Below are positions 62,602 through 64,000 of a stretch of 64,000 nucleotides of DNA, piece after piece. This DNA is from Tamilnaduibacter salinus (GTDB lineage: Bacteria > Pseudomonadota > Gammaproteobacteria > Pseudomonadales > Oleiphilaceae). Under the pieces are notes generated by a model. It saw only the letters and a program-made list of their open reading frames with translations. It had not been told where the DNA came from and did no database searches. How positions within the stretch are numbered: position 1 is the stretch's first letter; every line of letters starts with the position of its first letter. A program made the position numbers and the translations under genes. The stretch is from the NCBI RefSeq assembly GCF_003096655.1, contig NZ_QEKQ01000010.1, forward strand, positions 62,001-126,000, in the 5' to 3' direction.

Positions 62602-63996
62602 ATGAAAAAGCCTATTTTAGTGACGTCAATAATGGCCGCTTCCGTCGGATTGGGCGGCTGCTTTGCCAGCGCTACCGATAGCAGCCCGACGGCCGATCTG
62701 AGGGTACTTCATGCCTCACCAGACGCACCCAGCGTTGATGTGCTGATTGATGGTGAACGGGTTCTGGAGGATGTCAGCTACCAGTCCGGATCCGATTACC
62801 TGACCGTGGACCCCGGCAATGCGCTGGTTGAAATCCAGGCAGGCGGCGAGACGGTTATTGAGCAGACGGTGACCCTAACCGAAGGAGGCTCGTTCTCGGT
62901 CATCGCTCAGGGCACCCTCAATGCGGAAGATGACGCCGAGTTTGGCCTGAATGTGCTGGACGATACTGATCGACGCGATAACGGAACGAATGATGTAACG
63001 GTGTTGCATGCCGCACCGTCGCCGGCAGCGGCGAGCGTCGACATTTACGTTACTGGCCCGGGCGACGAACTGCCACAGGCCCCCACGCTGAACGACGTCT
63101 CCTTCGACACGAACGCAACCCTGCCAGAAATAGCTGACGGTGATTACCAGGTCCGCATCACCGGCGCCGACTCCCAGGACCCGGTGCTCTATGATTCTGG
63201 CGCACTGACCGTCAATACAGACGTAACGGCCGTCGCCGTGAACAGTACCCAGAGTGCGTCGCCTGTCAGTCTCCTCGTTTGGGCTGAATCTGATCCGGCG
63301 GTGACAACCGTGCTGGACAACTCAGCGGAGGTTCGAGTCGTTCACGCGGTTGATGCCGCTCCCGTAGACGTCTTCGTCGACGGGAGCAAGATCAATGGAG
63401 CGGAACCCTTCGAATACACAGACATTCTCCCAGTACAGAGCGGAGTCCGCGCAGCGTCTACGGCTGAACAGGGTGGGCAATACCTGACCGTTGAGCCTGG
63501 GGAGCGCGCCGTTGCAATCGCAGCCGCAGGCCAGGGTGTGGATAACGCGCTTGATTCGCTGTCCGGCACACTCACGCTGGAGCGTGGCAAGTCCTACACA
63601 GTCGTTGCTGCAGGCGACGATCAGGACCTTCCCAATGCTCAGCTTATCGTCCTTGAGGACCGCCGCACTGCGTCGGACAGTAATCAGGCCGATGTTCGCC
63701 TGGTGCACGCGGCCGCGGCTGCGGCAGCCGATCCGGTTGACATTTTTGTGCTCCCGGACGGGGAAACCCCGCAGTCACCAACGTTCGATGATGTGACCAT
63801 CGGAGAGGACACCGGCTACAGCTCGCTGGCGAGCGGCACTTACGACTTTACCGTTGCCGCCGATGGAACGACAGCCAACGTGGTGCCGGGTACCCAGGAC
63901 GTTCCGATTCAGGGCGGTCAAGTGCTCACCAGTGTCGTGGTGGGTGATGACGTCAGCAATCTGGAACCCATCGGTCTGGACGATTCCCGTCCCTGA
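62602..63996 (+). CDS. DUF4397 repeat lipoprotein
   Basis: 464 residues. Lipoprotein signal with lipobox LGGC (Cys20). The mature part contains four DUF4397 units (about 30-125, 130-240, 245-355, 365-460), each opening with a strand like LRVLHASPDAPSVDVLIDG, VTVLHAAPSPAAASVDIYV, VRVVHAVDAAPVDVFVDG or VRLVHAAAA...DIFVLPDG. It is strongly acidic and probably beta-sandwich in structure. DUF4397 proteins are surface or secreted and functionally uncharacterised. Divergent from the dab operon. It ends 4 bases before the window edge and is complete. Confidence 0.88.
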   Translation: MKKPILVTSIMAASVGLGGCFASATDSSPTADLRVLHASPDAPSVDVLIDGERVLEDVSYQSGSDYLTVDPGNALVEIQAGGETVIEQTVTLTEGGSFSVIAQGTLNAEDDAEFGLNVLDDTDRRDNGTNDVTVLHAAPSPAAASVDIYVTGPGDELPQAPTLNDVSFDTNATLPEIADGDYQVRITGADSQDPVLYDSGALTVNTDVTAVAVNSTQSASPVSLLVWAESDPAVTTVLDNSAEVRVVHAVDAAPVDVFVDGSKINGAEPFEYTDILPVQSGVRAASTAEQGGQYLTVEPGERAVAIAAAGQGVDNALDSLSGTLTLERGKSYTVVAAGDDQDLPNAQLIVLEDRRTASDSNQADVRLVHAAAAAAADPVDIFVLPDGETPQSPTFDDVTIGEDTGYSSLASGTYDFTVAADGTTANVVPGTQDVPIQGGQVLTSVVVGDDVSNLEPIGLDDSRP

Positions 63997-64000
63997 TGAC

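Noticed and set aside
1-64000. tRNA or rRNA genes, CRISPR arrays, prophage or integrase genes
   Set aside because: None seen. No conserved T-loop pattern, regularly spaced direct repeats, phage structural genes or integrase were recognised.

Overview
The window reads as a chromosome segment of a free-living, probably marine or halophilic gammaproteobacterium. Evidence for this is the moderately high GC, the acidic protein tails, the dense sensory and c-di-GMP signalling genes, a DAC (DabA/DabB) inorganic-carbon pump, an OsmC-YcaO fusion and MmsR-type valine catabolism. The genus cannot be fixed from the sequence alone. I see no rRNA, tRNA, CRISPR array, plasmid origin or intact transposase.

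Region by region. At 1-12 kb there is a MASE1 membrane sensor cut by the left edge, then small metabolic and stress genes (DUF72, a 2OG-Fe oxygenase, a cupin, a flavodoxin-like quinone reductase, an amidohydrolase) mixed with AraC/LysR regulators, a soluble four-PAS chemoreceptor, a truncated DUF1275 gene and a DUF1127/LysR divergent pair. At 12-18.5 kb a PilZ-Rossmann fusion lies directly upstream of a 7TM c-di-GMP phosphodiesterase, followed by a DASS carboxylate transporter and a cold-shock gene. At 18.5-25.3 kb are OsmC-YcaO, an exported GyrI-like protein, an MFS transporter, a methyltransferase, a phosphoribosyltransferase and MtfA. At 25.4-32.5 kb four signalling genes lie in series (REC, HPt-REC-REC-GGDEF, Cache histidine kinase, GAF-PAS hybrid kinase) and look like one phosphorelay ending in c-di-GMP.

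At 32.6-44.3 kb are two acyl-CoA modules. One is SDR, acyl-CoA dehydrogenase and thiolase, followed by an AraC regulator and a divergent acyl-CoA synthetase; a shared operator-like motif lies upstream of both transcription units. The other is the mms valine pathway (mmsA, enoyl-CoA hydratase, 3-hydroxyisobutyryl-CoA hydrolase, mmsB) with a divergent MmsR-like regulator. At 44.4-53.9 kb are a second DUF1127/LysR pair, a PAS-GGDEF cyclase, a patatin, an MBL-fold lipoprotein, and a zinc-starvation pair (DUF1826 and a COG0523 GTPase) around a consensus Zur box.

At 54.0-56.4 kb a 7TM diguanylate cyclase is bracketed by two nearly identical 163-bp MITE-like elements in inverted orientation. A relic of the same element forms part of the N-terminal coding sequence of the phosphodiesterase 40 kb away. 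At 56.4-62.2 kb a tightly overlapping operon runs dabB, dabA, DUF6671, tsaC(Sua5). DAC delivers bicarbonate and Sua5 consumes bicarbonate for tRNA t6A synthesis, so this operon is the most interesting functional proposal in the window. A four-repeat DUF4397 lipoprotein closes the window.
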